From positions 1-40,529 of the forward strand of contig JALVKE010000081.1 of assembly GCA_027028005.1 (NCBI GenBank): a stretch of 40,529 nucleotides of DNA. The letters run 5' to 3'. The stretch's first letter is position 1. Each line of letters starts with the position of its first letter. The position numbers were made by a program, and so were the translations under genes. Below, piece by piece: positions 15,882 through 23,687 of this stretch. This stretch comes from Persephonella sp. (GTDB lineage Bacteria > Aquificota > Aquificia > Aquificales > Hydrogenothermaceae). The notes beneath the pieces are model-generated. The model did not search any database. It saw only the letters and a program-made list of their open reading frames with translations, and was not told the origin of the DNA.

Positions 15882-17192
15882 ATGGAAAAAGTTGATTTAA
15901 TCCTAACAGATATAGACTACATTTTAACAATGGATGAAAACTTCACTGAGTATAAAAATGCAAGTATTGCGATAAAAGATGGGAAAATTGTTGATATTGG
16001 GGAAGATGTAAAGAATAAATATTTTGGTAAAACTGTTGTATGTAGAGGTAAGATTGCTATACCTGGTCTTATAAATACTCATACCCACGCAGCTATGACC
16101 CTTTTAAGGGGATATGGAAGTGATAATCCACTGAAAGTCTGGCTTGAGGAGTATATATGGCCTGTGGAAGGAAAGTTTGTGAGTTATGAGTTTGTAAAGG
16201 AAGGAACAGAGCTTGCTGTATATGAGATGCTCAGAAATGGTGTAACAACATTTGTTGATATGTATTTTTATGAAAATGCTGTTGCAGATGTTTTAAATAA
16301 TATTGGAATGAGAGGTGTTTTATCTACAGGAATACTGGATTTTCCAACTCCTGGAGCTAAAACCCCTGATGAAGGAATTGCAAAAACTGAAGAGTTTATA
16401 AAAGAGTATAAAGGCTCAGAGTATATATATCCTGCAATAGGTCCCCATGCTCCATACACATGCTCTCCTGAAACATTAAAAAAAGCTATGGATGTAGCAG
16501 AAAAATATGACGTTCTATACCACATCCATATATCTGAGACAGAGTTTGAGGTTCAAACAGTAAAAGAAAAGTATGGAGATACTCCTGTAAAACATCTAAA
16601 AAATGTTGGAGTATTAAATGAGAGAGTTTTAGCTGCTCATATGGTTCACCCTACAGAAGAGGAGATAGAGATTTTAGCTGAAAGTAAAGTAAAAGTAGCT
16701 CACTGTCCTGAAAGTAATCTAAAACTTGCTTCAGGAATAGCTCCTGTTCCACAGATGTTAAAAGCAGGCGTTACAGTGGGAATAGGAACAGATGGAACTG
16801 CCTCAAATGATGATTTAGATATTATAGGAGAGATATCAACTGCTGCAAAACTTCATAAAGGCTACTGGAAAAACCCTACTATTTTAAACGCAAAACAGGC
16901 TTTAGCTATGGCTACTAGAGAAGGTGCAAAAGCTATAAGGAAAGAAAATGAATTAGGAACACTGGAAAAAGGAAAAAAAGCAGATATTGTCCTTATTGAT
17001 GCACAGGTTCCTCATTTAAATCCTCTTTTTGATCCTTATACGCAAATTGTATACTCAGCAAAAGGTCTTGATGTTGATACAGTAGTAATAAATGGAGATA
17101 TAAAAGTTTTAAATAAAGAAGTTCTAGTTATAGATAAAGATTATGTTTTAGATATAGCAAAAAAATGGAAAGAAAAAATAGAAAATAGATAA
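15882..17192 (+). CDS. mtaD: 5-methylthioadenosine/S-adenosylhomocysteine deaminase
   Basis: 436 aa metal-dependent amidohydrolase that deaminates MTA and SAH to the inosine forms. Metal and substrate residues appear in the standard order: INTHTHAAMTLLRGYG (HxH), Glu and His in YHIHISETEFEV, the zinc His in LAAHMVHP, then VAHCPESNLKLASGIAP and the Asp in GIGTDGTASNDDLD. The signature matches MtaD rather than guanine or cytosine deaminases. AAGGAGGG lies 6-7 nt before the ATG. It is a monocistronic-looking gene with a weak hairpin after it. In thermophiles lacking SAH hydrolase or MTA nucleosidase this enzyme starts SAM recycling; whether that holds here is not known. Confidence 0.92.
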   Translation: MEKVDLILTDIDYILTMDENFTEYKNASIAIKDGKIVDIGEDVKNKYFGKTVVCRGKIAIPGLINTHTHAAMTLLRGYGSDNPLKVWLEEYIWPVEGKFVSYEFVKEGTELAVYEMLRNGVTTFVDMYFYENAVADVLNNIGMRGVLSTGILDFPTPGAKTPDEGIAKTEEFIKEYKGSEYIYPAIGPHAPYTCSPETLKKAMDVAEKYDVLYHIHISETEFEVQTVKEKYGDTPVKHLKNVGVLNERVLAAHMVHPTEEEIEILAESKVKVAHCPESNLKLASGIAPVPQMLKAGVTVGIGTDGTASNDDLDIIGEISTAAKLHKGYWKNPTILNAKQALAMATREGAKAIRKENELGTLEKGKKADIVLIDAQVPHLNPLFDPYTQIVYSAKGLDVDTVVINGDIKVLNKEVLVIDKDYVLDIAKKWKEKIENR

Positions 17193-17193
17193 A

Positions 17194-17222
17194 GGTAGCT
17201 TTTAGCTGCCTTCTCTTTTTCC
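17194..17222 (+). terminator. Probable weak terminator after mtaD
   Basis: GGTAGC and GCTGCC (one G-T wobble) pair around a 5-nt loop, then TTCTCTTTTTCC. The MFS gene starts at 17224, so some readthrough into it is likely. Confidence 0.5.
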
Positions 17223-17223
17223 T

Positions 17224-18339
17224 ATGGAAAAAACAACAAAAGCTATCTTTATAATCAATCTTACAACGTTTCTTTTATCTATATCCTATGAGGGAATATT
17301 TTCTGTCCTTCCCTTTTATCTTTCTACTGTTTTAGGTGTATCTATGTTTGTTATAGGTCTTATAGAAGGAGGGTATGATCTTATATCAAACTTTGTAAAA
17401 ATATTTTCAGGGTACTGGTCAGATTTTTTAAATAAAAAACATATTCTACTAACAGGAGCGATAGTTTCTTTAATCAGTAAGATCTATTTTATCTTTGGAA
17501 AAAGATGGGGAGATATTCTTATAGCAACATCCCTTGAAGCTATATCAGAAGGTATACAGACCCCTGTAAACGATACAATCCTTTCCTCAGGGAAAAAAAA
17601 GAAGTTAGGGAGAATTTTTGGAATTAACAGGGCTTTTGAAAATGTAGGGGCTGTCATTGGAATATCTATAGCATTTATATACACAATGTTTTTTATTTCA
17701 GAATTTTCCTATAGAGCTTACTTTTCAATATTTCTTATACCAGTATTGCTATCTATGGTGGCAATACTTTTTCTTCCTGTGGAGAAACCTAAAAAAAGAA
17801 TATATCCTATTCCTATAGTTTCATGGGAAGCTTTTTTCCCAAGGTATATAATCATATTTTTTATATTTGCACTCATTGATTACGGATACTCCTTTTATGT
17901 TCTAAAAGCTTACAAACAGATAAATAATGAAGCTCTTACAATTCTTACCTATCTTTTATTTACTATAATTATGGGTTTAGCTTCTTTAGTAGCTGGAAGG
18001 TATTTTGATAGATTAGGAGAAAAAAGGTTTTTATTAATAGTATCTCTATTTTTTTTTCTATCACATCTTTTTATGATCTTTTTTCCTATAGCAGGTTTTA
18101 TTATTTTTGCTTTTGCTGATGCTTTTTTAGATATTGGTATCTGGGCTACTATAGGAAAGAAAACAAAGTTTAGAAAAGGATTTGTTTTTGGAACATACCA
18201 TTTTACAGTAGGATTTGCATCTTTAATCTCTGGTATGATTGCAGGTTATTTATGGGATAATATTAATGCAGATGTACCTTTTATACTAGGAAGTGTCGTT
18301 TCTATTTTGTTATTCTTTATTATAAGGAAACATTTTTGA
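17224..18339 (+). CDS. MFS transporter
   Basis: 371 aa, almost wholly hydrophobic, with 11-12 predicted membrane helices, at the short end for the major facilitator superfamily. The conserved loop between helices 2 and 3 is visible as FSGYWSDFLNKKHIL, and its counterpart in the second half as LVAGRYFDRLGEKRFL. The layout fits the multidrug-efflux-like MFS_1 group, but the substrate is not deducible. The ATG lies 31 bp after mtaD. The stop is 8 bp before the TTG of the TPR gene. Confidence 0.85.
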   Translation: MEKTTKAIFIINLTTFLLSISYEGIFSVLPFYLSTVLGVSMFVIGLIEGGYDLISNFVKIFSGYWSDFLNKKHILLTGAIVSLISKIYFIFGKRWGDILIATSLEAISEGIQTPVNDTILSSGKKKKLGRIFGINRAFENVGAVIGISIAFIYTMFFISEFSYRAYFSIFLIPVLLSMVAILFLPVEKPKKRIYPIPIVSWEAFFPRYIIIFFIFALIDYGYSFYVLKAYKQINNEALTILTYLLFTIIMGLASLVAGRYFDRLGEKRFLLIVSLFFFLSHLFMIFFPIAGFIIFAFADAFLDIGIWATIGKKTKFRKGFVFGTYHFTVGFASLISGMIAGYLWDNINADVPFILGSVVSILLFFIIRKHF

Positions 18340-18347
18340 GGTAAAGG

Positions 18348-19112
18348 TTGAATATATTTAAAGAGATTAAGAAACTTCAGTCTCAATCAGAAGATAAAAA
18401 AGGGGATATACATCCTTTTACTATTGTTAAGAAAGAAAAGGGAAAATTAAAAAAATATATATACTTTTTGCTCTTTTTAACATTTGTTCTTTATGGATTT
18501 ATCTTTTATACAGAATTCTTTAAAAAAGAGAAGATTTTTACAAAAAAGCAAATATTAGAAAAAACAACTAAAAAAGATATTGATATCACTGATATTTCAA
18601 AAAATGTAAAAAAAATTGTTGAGGAAACTGTAAACAAGGTAGAAATACCTGAAGCAAATACTGTAGAAGGTTTATTTAAGAAAAGTTATGAAGCTTACAA
18701 AAAAGGAAACTTTACAGAAGCTTTATACTACATAAAGAGGATCTTAAGTAAAAAGGATTACATTCCTGCTATTATTTTAAAAGCTAAAATCTTTGAAAAA
18801 GAAGGTCTTCACAATAGAGCAAGAACAATACTAGAGGAAACTTACTATAAGTATCCTGAAGACAAAGATATAATACTAAATCTTGGAGAGATGTACGAAA
18901 AGGAAGGTGCACTGATAGTAGCCAAAGATATGTATAAAATGTTAAGTGATAAAGGGTATATAGAAGGGGCTTTACATCTTGCTCAAATCTATGAGAAACT
19001 TGGAGAAAAGGAAAAAGCACTTTCTCTATACAAAAAACTTTATAAAGATCCAAATATTCCACAGAAGATAAAAGAAATAATAGAGAAAAAAATTGTTCTT
19101 TTAGGTAAGTAA
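18348..19112 (+). CDS. Membrane-anchored TPR repeat protein
   Basis: 254 aa. A short cytoplasmic N-terminus, one membrane helix (about residues 38-56, YIYFLLFLTFVLYGFIFY), a charged linker, then at least four TPR-like helix pairs from about residue 105 (for example FTEALYYIKRILSKKDYIPA and GALHLAQIYEKLGEKEKAL). The TPR domain probably lies in the periplasm and binds a protein partner. The start is TTG at 18348, with GAGGTAAAGG immediately upstream. Three bases separate its stop from the sigma-54 activator, so the two are almost certainly co-translated. Confidence 0.82.
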   Translation: MNIFKEIKKLQSQSEDKKGDIHPFTIVKKEKGKLKKYIYFLLFLTFVLYGFIFYTEFFKKEKIFTKKQILEKTTKKDIDITDISKNVKKIVEETVNKVEIPEANTVEGLFKKSYEAYKKGNFTEALYYIKRILSKKDYIPAIILKAKIFEKEGLHNRARTILEETYYKYPEDKDIILNLGEMYEKEGALIVAKDMYKMLSDKGYIEGALHLAQIYEKLGEKEKALSLYKKLYKDPNIPQKIKEIIEKKIVLLGK

Positions 19113-19115
19113 ACT

Positions 19116-20348
19116 ATGAATTTACTAGAAAATTCATTTTCTGTGCTCATTAACAACAATCTAAAAATTTCGTGGATTAGTGAAGATCTAGCAAGCTTCT
19201 TAGGATACTCAAAAGAGGCTGTAATTGGTAAAGATATAGATATCCTCTCTGGAGATATCCGTCAAAAGCTATCAAACTCAAAATTTTTTGGAGCATTAAA
19301 GGATAGCTCTTCAGGAATAATAACAGGAATATTTGATATCACAAAGATTGTTGATAATCACGGAAATACACAGGGTTTTTTAATACAGTTTTACTTTTAT
19401 GACAAAACCACAGAAACTGAAGATTTTATTGTATTTAATACGCAGAACATAAAGATGAAAAAACTTTTAGAAAAGGCTTCCCTTGTTGCCCAGTCAGATG
19501 TATCTGTTTTAATTTCAGGGGAAACAGGAACAGGAAAATCACGTCTAGCTAAATGGATACATATAAATTCTCCAAGAGTTGCTTTTCCGTTTGTAAAAGT
19601 TAACTGCTCTGCAATCCCAGATACCCTTTTTGAAAGTGAGTTTTTTGGATATGAAAAGGGGGCTTTTACAGGAGCAAACAAAGACAAACCAGGAAAGGTA
19701 GAGATAGCTGATAAAGGAACATTATTTTTAGATGAAGTAGGAGATCTATCTTTAACCTCACAGGCAAAATTACTTGTATTTGTAGATACAAAAGAGTTTG
19801 AAAGACTTGGGGGAAATAAACCAAAAAAAGCAGATGTTAGGATAATATCAGCAACAAATAAAGAACTTCTTAAAGAGGTAAAGGAAGGAAAGTTTAGGAA
19901 AGATCTATACTACAGAATAGCTGTTGTTAGAATAAAAATACCCCCTCTAAGAGAGAGGAAAGAAGATATTCCTCTTATTGTAAATAGCTTTCTACATACA
20001 AAAAACAAACGTATAACAAAAAGGGCTATAGAATTTCTTGTAGAAAGAAAGTGGTATGGAAATATAAGGGAACTGAGAGCTGTTTTAGAGTCAGCCTGTA
20101 TATTAGCATATGACAGTGACATTATAGATATAGATCATTTAATAGATGAGATATCTCCATTTGAAGAGCTTCAAGAAGATAAAAATATAGAAGATGTATT
20201 ACCTGAAAAAGTGATTTTTGATGAAAAGGAAAGGATTAAATCTGCACTGGAAAAAACAGGAGGAAACAGAAAAAAAGCTGCAGAATTGCTAGGAATAAGT
20301 ATAGCAACACTGTGGAGAAAAATGAAAAAATACCAGATAAATTATTGA
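19116..20348 (+). CDS. Sigma-54-dependent transcriptional activator with PAS domain
   Basis: 410 aa. The N-terminal PAS domain (about residues 5-110, ISWISEDLASFLGYSKEAVIGKDI) is probably a ligand or redox sensor. The central AAA+ domain has Walker A SGETGTGKSRL, the sigma-54 contact loop GAFTGA, Walker B GTLFLDEVGDL and sensor segment REDIPLIV-like EDIPLIVNSFL. The C-terminal Fis-type helix-turn-helix GNRKKAAELLGISIATLWRK binds DNA. It therefore should activate RpoN promoters. No response-regulator receiver domain is present, so no classic phosphorelay. The target genes are unknown; the upstream TPR gene shares its operon. Confidence 0.93.
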   Translation: MNLLENSFSVLINNNLKISWISEDLASFLGYSKEAVIGKDIDILSGDIRQKLSNSKFFGALKDSSSGIITGIFDITKIVDNHGNTQGFLIQFYFYDKTTETEDFIVFNTQNIKMKKLLEKASLVAQSDVSVLISGETGTGKSRLAKWIHINSPRVAFPFVKVNCSAIPDTLFESEFFGYEKGAFTGANKDKPGKVEIADKGTLFLDEVGDLSLTSQAKLLVFVDTKEFERLGGNKPKKADVRIISATNKELLKEVKEGKFRKDLYYRIAVVRIKIPPLRERKEDIPLIVNSFLHTKNKRITKRAIEFLVERKWYGNIRELRAVLESACILAYDSDIIDIDHLIDEISPFEELQEDKNIEDVLPEKVIFDEKERIKSALEKTGGNRKKAAELLGISIATLWRKMKKYQINY

Positions 20349-20405
20349 AATGTTTTTTAGAAATATCGAAAATAATTAATAATATGACAAAAAAGGTTTA
20401 GTGCA

Positions 20406-20687
20406 ATGAAATATAACTCTCTTAAGGAGATCCTTAAACTGTATGAAGAGATAGGACTTTCTCCAGTTGAACCTCTTAAACTTTATGCTGAAAAGTATAT
20501 AAAGAAAAAAATACTAAGGTATGAAAATGAAGTAAAGTTTTATGAAAGAAAGTATAAGGCAACATTAGAAGAGATGAAAAACTGCCATGGGGAGGATTTT
20601 GATTTTGAAGATGAGTTAATGGACTGGGAATTTGCATGGGAAAATCTCAGGTATTGGCAAAATAAACTAAAACAGTTAGGGTATTAG
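20406..20687 (+). CDS. Probable antitoxin-like partner of the DUF6516 gene
   Basis: 93 aa, highly charged and helical. The C-terminal half (RYENEVKFYERKYKATLEEM, then EDELMDWEFAWENL) follows the pattern K-Y-E-x-x-x-K-x-F-E-K-K-Y ... D-L-x-E-W-E-F that I associate with the small protein encoded just upstream of DUF6516/TumE genes in thermophiles. It has no obvious DNA-binding domain. The stop codon is 2 bases from the GTG of the next gene, consistent with a two-gene toxin-antitoxin operon. Function as an antitoxin is inferred from position and length. Confidence 0.58.
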   Translation: MKYNSLKEILKLYEEIGLSPVEPLKLYAEKYIKKKILRYENEVKFYERKYKATLEEMKNCHGEDFDFEDELMDWEFAWENLRYWQNKLKQLGY

Positions 20688-20689
20688 TT

Positions 20690-21055
20690 GTGCTTGATAT
20701 AATACATAAGTTTAAAAGAATTATTTCATCTGTAAATATTATTAAATATGATATAGAGCCTATAGGGTACAGGTTTCATGCTGAGATATACTTTATAAAC
20801 GGGTATAAACTTATTGTAAGAGACTATCAGTTTGAGGATAAAAGAAAATACTCATTTAACTGGCTTGATAACAAAGATAATCTTGTTATTAGATGGGGAA
20901 ACGCTGTTCAATGGAATGTAAATCAGGTTAATGCCTTTCAAAAAAATATGAAAGAGAAAATAGAACCTTATTTTAAAGTTTTTTTTGAGGAAGTTTTGTA
21001 TGAAATTGAAGAGTTTATAAATAAGAAAAAGGTTTCTGAAAAAAAAGAATGCTAA
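20690..21055 (+). CDS. DUF6516 (TumE-like) putative toxin
   Basis: 121 aa. The fold of DUF6516 can be followed: AEIYFINGYKLIVRDYQF, the motif RKYSFNWLDNKDNLVIRW and a helical C-terminus. TumE-type proteins are toxins of toxin-antitoxin pairs. Most relatives read R-W/Y-D-N-A-P-H-H after the strand, then a His-rich P-H-H-K-H motif; here these positions read RWGNAVQW and AFQKNMKEK, so the usual Asp and His are absent. It may be an inactive or divergent copy. GTG start two bases after the upstream gene. Confidence 0.6.
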   Translation: MLDIIHKFKRIISSVNIIKYDIEPIGYRFHAEIYFINGYKLIVRDYQFEDKRKYSFNWLDNKDNLVIRWGNAVQWNVNQVNAFQKNMKEKIEPYFKVFFEEVLYEIEEFINKKKVSEKKEC

Positions 21056-21099
21056 ATACGTTGGAAATTTTCGGTTAAAGAAATATCTTAATCATTACT

Positions 21100-21576
21100 A
21101 TGATTGCGGTAAAGAATAAGATAAAAGAAGATAGTTTTAAAGATAAATATAGAGAAGGTCTAATTGATATCATCTTTGATGCTTACTCAGAACATCCAGA
21201 GTATGGGGAACATTCAAGAAAAAGTGCAAAAAGGTATATAAACTGGCTAAAAAATCATTCAACACTATTTGACGTTGTTTTAGATAATGATAAACCTGTT
21301 GCCTTTATTGTAGCTGACGGAAACTGGATAAGTAGTTTTTCAGGGGACAACGTTGGGGAAATTCATGAGCTTGCAATAAGAAAAAGCTACTGGGGAAAAG
21401 GATTAGGCAAATATCTAATGAATAAAGCACTAAAACATTTTAAGGAATTAAATTTGAAAAAAGCAGGTTTATGGGTTGGAGAGAAAAATAAAAGAGCAAT
21501 AGAGTTTTACAAAAAGTATGGATTTAAAACTGTAAGAAAGTATAATCAGTGGGTTAGAATGGAGAGAAATCTATAG
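21100..21576 (+). CDS. GNAT family N-acetyltransferase
   Basis: 158 aa GNAT. The acetyl-CoA-binding loop is IRKSYWGKGLGKYLMNKAL, followed by the typical NKRAIEFYKKYGFKTVRKYNQW end. The N-terminal region RSENKIKE-like does not match RimI closely. The acceptor is unknown. It converges with the M20 peptidase gene and the coding ends overlap by 31 nt. It could be unrelated to the preceding DUF6516 pair, from which 44 bp separate it. Confidence 0.8.
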   Translation: MIAVKNKIKEDSFKDKYREGLIDIIFDAYSEHPEYGEHSRKSAKRYINWLKNHSTLFDVVLDNDKPVAFIVADGNWISSFSGDNVGEIHELAIRKSYWGKGLGKYLMNKALKHFKELNLKKAGLWVGEKNKRAIEFYKKYGFKTVRKYNQWVRMERNL

Positions 21577-22622
21577 AATACTTTAACGTTTTTTATAAGT
21601 TCTTCCACTGTTATATGTTCCCTTTCAGTGTGGGAGTCAGCTAAACTTCCAAATCCAAAAATTACACACTCAATTCCAGATTTTGCAAAATTTGCAGCAT
21701 CTGTCCATGAAGGCATAATACCTTCTTCAGGGATTTCATCTAAAGCTTCCCTATAAGACTTTTCAAGAAGACTAAATAACTTTCCTTTTTTAAAGGAAAT
21801 AAAGTTTTCTGCATCTTCAAGGGTATATTTCACTTCAGGAAACTCTTTTACAACACTTTTTATCTTTTTTTCAATATTTCTAATATCTTCATTTTCAAAT
21901 ACTTTTACTTCAGCTAAAACAGATGTATTTTTAGGAGTTAGATAAAGTTTCCAACCACCATGTATGTATAAAATATTTACTGGTCTTTTTATCTTCTCTT
22001 CTATCCTGTTTATAACATCGCAGGCTAATTTTACAGCATTCTTACCTTTCTCAAACTCTGATGCATGATAAGAAGGAGTTTCAATATTAAGAGTAAACTC
22101 TAATGTCCCCATCTGTCTGTTACATAACTTTCCATAGGTAGGTTCTAAAACAAGAGCATACCTAATTTCATCTAGCTCTTTTAATAGATACTCTGATCCT
22201 AAAGCTGTATTTTGTTCTTCATCAACTGTTAATGCTATAGAAACAGGAATATCTCTATCAGGATATTTCTCTTTAAAAAGATCAAGTGCAACAATCAGTG
22301 AGGCTAAAAGACCTTTTGTATCAGCAGCTCCTCTACCGTAGATCTTTCCATCTATCTCTTTAGGAGTAAAGGGATCTTTCATTGATATAGGAGGCACTGT
22401 ATCTACATGGGTATTAATAAGAATTTCAGATTTTTTATAAATCAGATTGTATCCCTTTCCTGGAACTTCCTGCTTTTTAAAAGGTATATATGAGAGTCTA
22501 TCTTGAATGTACTCAAGAATAGGGATAAAGTCTCTGTGACTAGGAATAGAGATAAGTTTTTTAACTTCTTCCTTTACCTTATTTTCAATCTCTTTTACAC
22601 TGAGTATCTCTGTTCTCTCCAT
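21546..22622 (-). CDS. M20 family metallopeptidase (ArgE/DapE-like)
   Basis: 358 aa two-zinc amidohydrolase. Metal ligands and catalytic residues are visible: His and Asp in INTHVDTVPP, Asp in GRGAADTKG, the Glu pair in VDEEQNTALGSEYL, Glu/Asp in LVLEPTYGK and the last His in DSHTEREHITVE. The second (lid) domain lies between about residues 165 and 275. It could deacylate N-acetyl- or N-succinyl amino acids or be a LysK-type enzyme; the substrate cannot be assigned. The ATG at 22622 has AGGAG 4-5 nt upstream; an in-frame TTG 36 nt earlier does not. It overlaps the end of the molybdoenzyme gene by 28 nt. Confidence 0.84.
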   Translation of the reverse strand: MERTEILSVKEIENKVKEEVKKLISIPSHRDFIPILEYIQDRLSYIPFKKQEVPGKGYNLIYKKSEILINTHVDTVPPISMKDPFTPKEIDGKIYGRGAADTKGLLASLIVALDLFKEKYPDRDIPVSIALTVDEEQNTALGSEYLLKELDEIRYALVLEPTYGKLCNRQMGTLEFTLNIETPSYHASEFEKGKNAVKLACDVINRIEEKIKRPVNILYIHGGWKLYLTPKNTSVLAEVKVFENEDIRNIEKKIKSVVKEFPEVKYTLEDAENFISFKKGKLFSLLEKSYREALDEIPEEGIMPSWTDAANFAKSGIECVIFGFGSLADSHTEREHITVEELIKNVKVFYRFLSILTH

Positions 22623-23185
22623 GGGTCTCCTAACATATGGTATCCTCTCTGCTCCCAAAATCCAGGTCTATCTTCAGGCATAAACTCAATCTTTGAAACA
22701 TGCTTTGCACTTTTCCATGAGTATAACTTTGGAACAACAAGTCTTAAAGGAAATCCATGGTCTTCAGGAAGTGTCTTATCAAAGAGTTTATAAGCAAAGA
22801 TAACATCTTCATCAAAAAAGTACTCTAGAGGAATATTTGTTGTGTATCCATCTAAGGAATGTATCATAACTGCTTTTGCAGTATCTTTTATATTTACTAA
22901 TTTTTTTAACTCATCTACATGAAAACCTATCCATTCAACATCAGCAACACTCCACCTTGTAACACAGTGAAAATCAGCAATAAGTTTAACCTTCTCAAGA
23001 TCCATAATATCATCCCATGTTAAAACTACAGGTTCTTCAACCTCTCCAAAAATCTTTAATCTGTACTCTGACAGATCTATATCTGGAGGATCTGCAATGC
23101 CTAAAACATGCAACTTACTTGCCCAGTGCTGACCTGGAGGTAATCTATCAGATCTACTATTAATAGGACTAACGATTGTTCTCAT
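22595..23185 (-). CDS. Sulfite-oxidase-like molybdopterin oxidoreductase
   Basis: 196 aa, only the molybdopterin-binding domain of the sulfite oxidase fold. The molybdenum-binding Cys lies in DFHCVTRWSVADVEWIG, and the fold markers LRLVVPKLYSWKSAKHVSKI and PGFWEQRGYH close the domain. There is no signal peptide or Tat motif and no haem or dimerisation domain, so it is probably a soluble cytoplasmic enzyme of unknown substrate. Its stop overlaps the start of the M20 peptidase gene, and its start touches the Fur gene stop by one base: the three form one operon, led by the regulator. Confidence 0.85.
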   Translation of the reverse strand: MRTIVSPINSRSDRLPPGQHWASKLHVLGIADPPDIDLSEYRLKIFGEVEEPVVLTWDDIMDLEKVKLIADFHCVTRWSVADVEWIGFHVDELKKLVNIKDTAKAVMIHSLDGYTTNIPLEYFFDEDVIFAYKLFDKTLPEDHGFPLRLVVPKLYSWKSAKHVSKIEFMPEDRPGFWEQRGYHMLGDPWREQRYSV

Positions 23186-23583
23186 TAAGCATTTTCTCCA
23201 TTACACTTACTACATATGCCTGTTATATTAACATCAACACTGTCAATAGAAAAACCTTTAACATCTAAAGAATGCTTAATCTCTATATCTTTAGGTTCTA
23301 TATCATAGATAGAACCACATTTCTCACATTTAAAGTGATAGTGATTATCAATCCTCGCATCAAATCTACTTTGCTTTCCATCTGTTAACTCTATAATCAA
23401 ACCTTCTTCTTTTAGTATCTTTAAATTCCTATATACAGTTCCAAGACTTATATTTGGAATTTCCTTTCTAGCCTGCTCGTATATCCAGTCAGCAGTTGGA
23501 TGAGAAGTTGTTGATTTTAATATTTCAAGGATTAACTGTCTTTGATAAGTATTTCTTCTCTTAATACTGTCTTTTTTTATCAT
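23185..23583 (-). CDS. Fur family transcriptional regulator
   Basis: 132 aa. N-terminal winged helix (HPTADWIYEQARKEIPNISLGTVYRNLKIL) and a C-terminal metal-binding dimer domain with the HYHFKCEKCG segment and a second CxxC (CSKC), which should hold a structural zinc. It could be Fur, PerR or Zur; the sequence alone does not decide. It opens the operon with the molybdoenzyme and the M20 peptidase and is divergent from pyk. The 104 bp between them contain AT-rich dyads that may be its operator. Confidence 0.9.
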   Translation of the reverse strand: MIKKDSIKRRNTYQRQLILEILKSTTSHPTADWIYEQARKEIPNISLGTVYRNLKILKEEGLIIELTDGKQSRFDARIDNHYHFKCEKCGSIYDIEPKDIEIKHSLDVKGFSIDSVDVNITGICSKCNGENA

Positions 23584-23618
23584 GAAACCTACCTCTTAAA
23601 ATGCTAAATCCCCTTATT

Positions 23619-23634
23619 AATAATAAATATTATT
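23619..23634. promoter_or_regulatory. Possible Fur-family operator between fur and pyk
   Basis: AATAAT and ATTATT form an inverted repeat around AAAT, 36-51 bp upstream of the fur start codon. The arms resemble AT-rich PerR/Fur boxes. In DNA this AT-rich such dyads occur by chance, so confidence is low. Confidence 0.25.
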
Positions 23635-23687
23635 TTAATATTTATATAATATGTATGATACTTATTATAAAATATCAAGAGGTTGAA

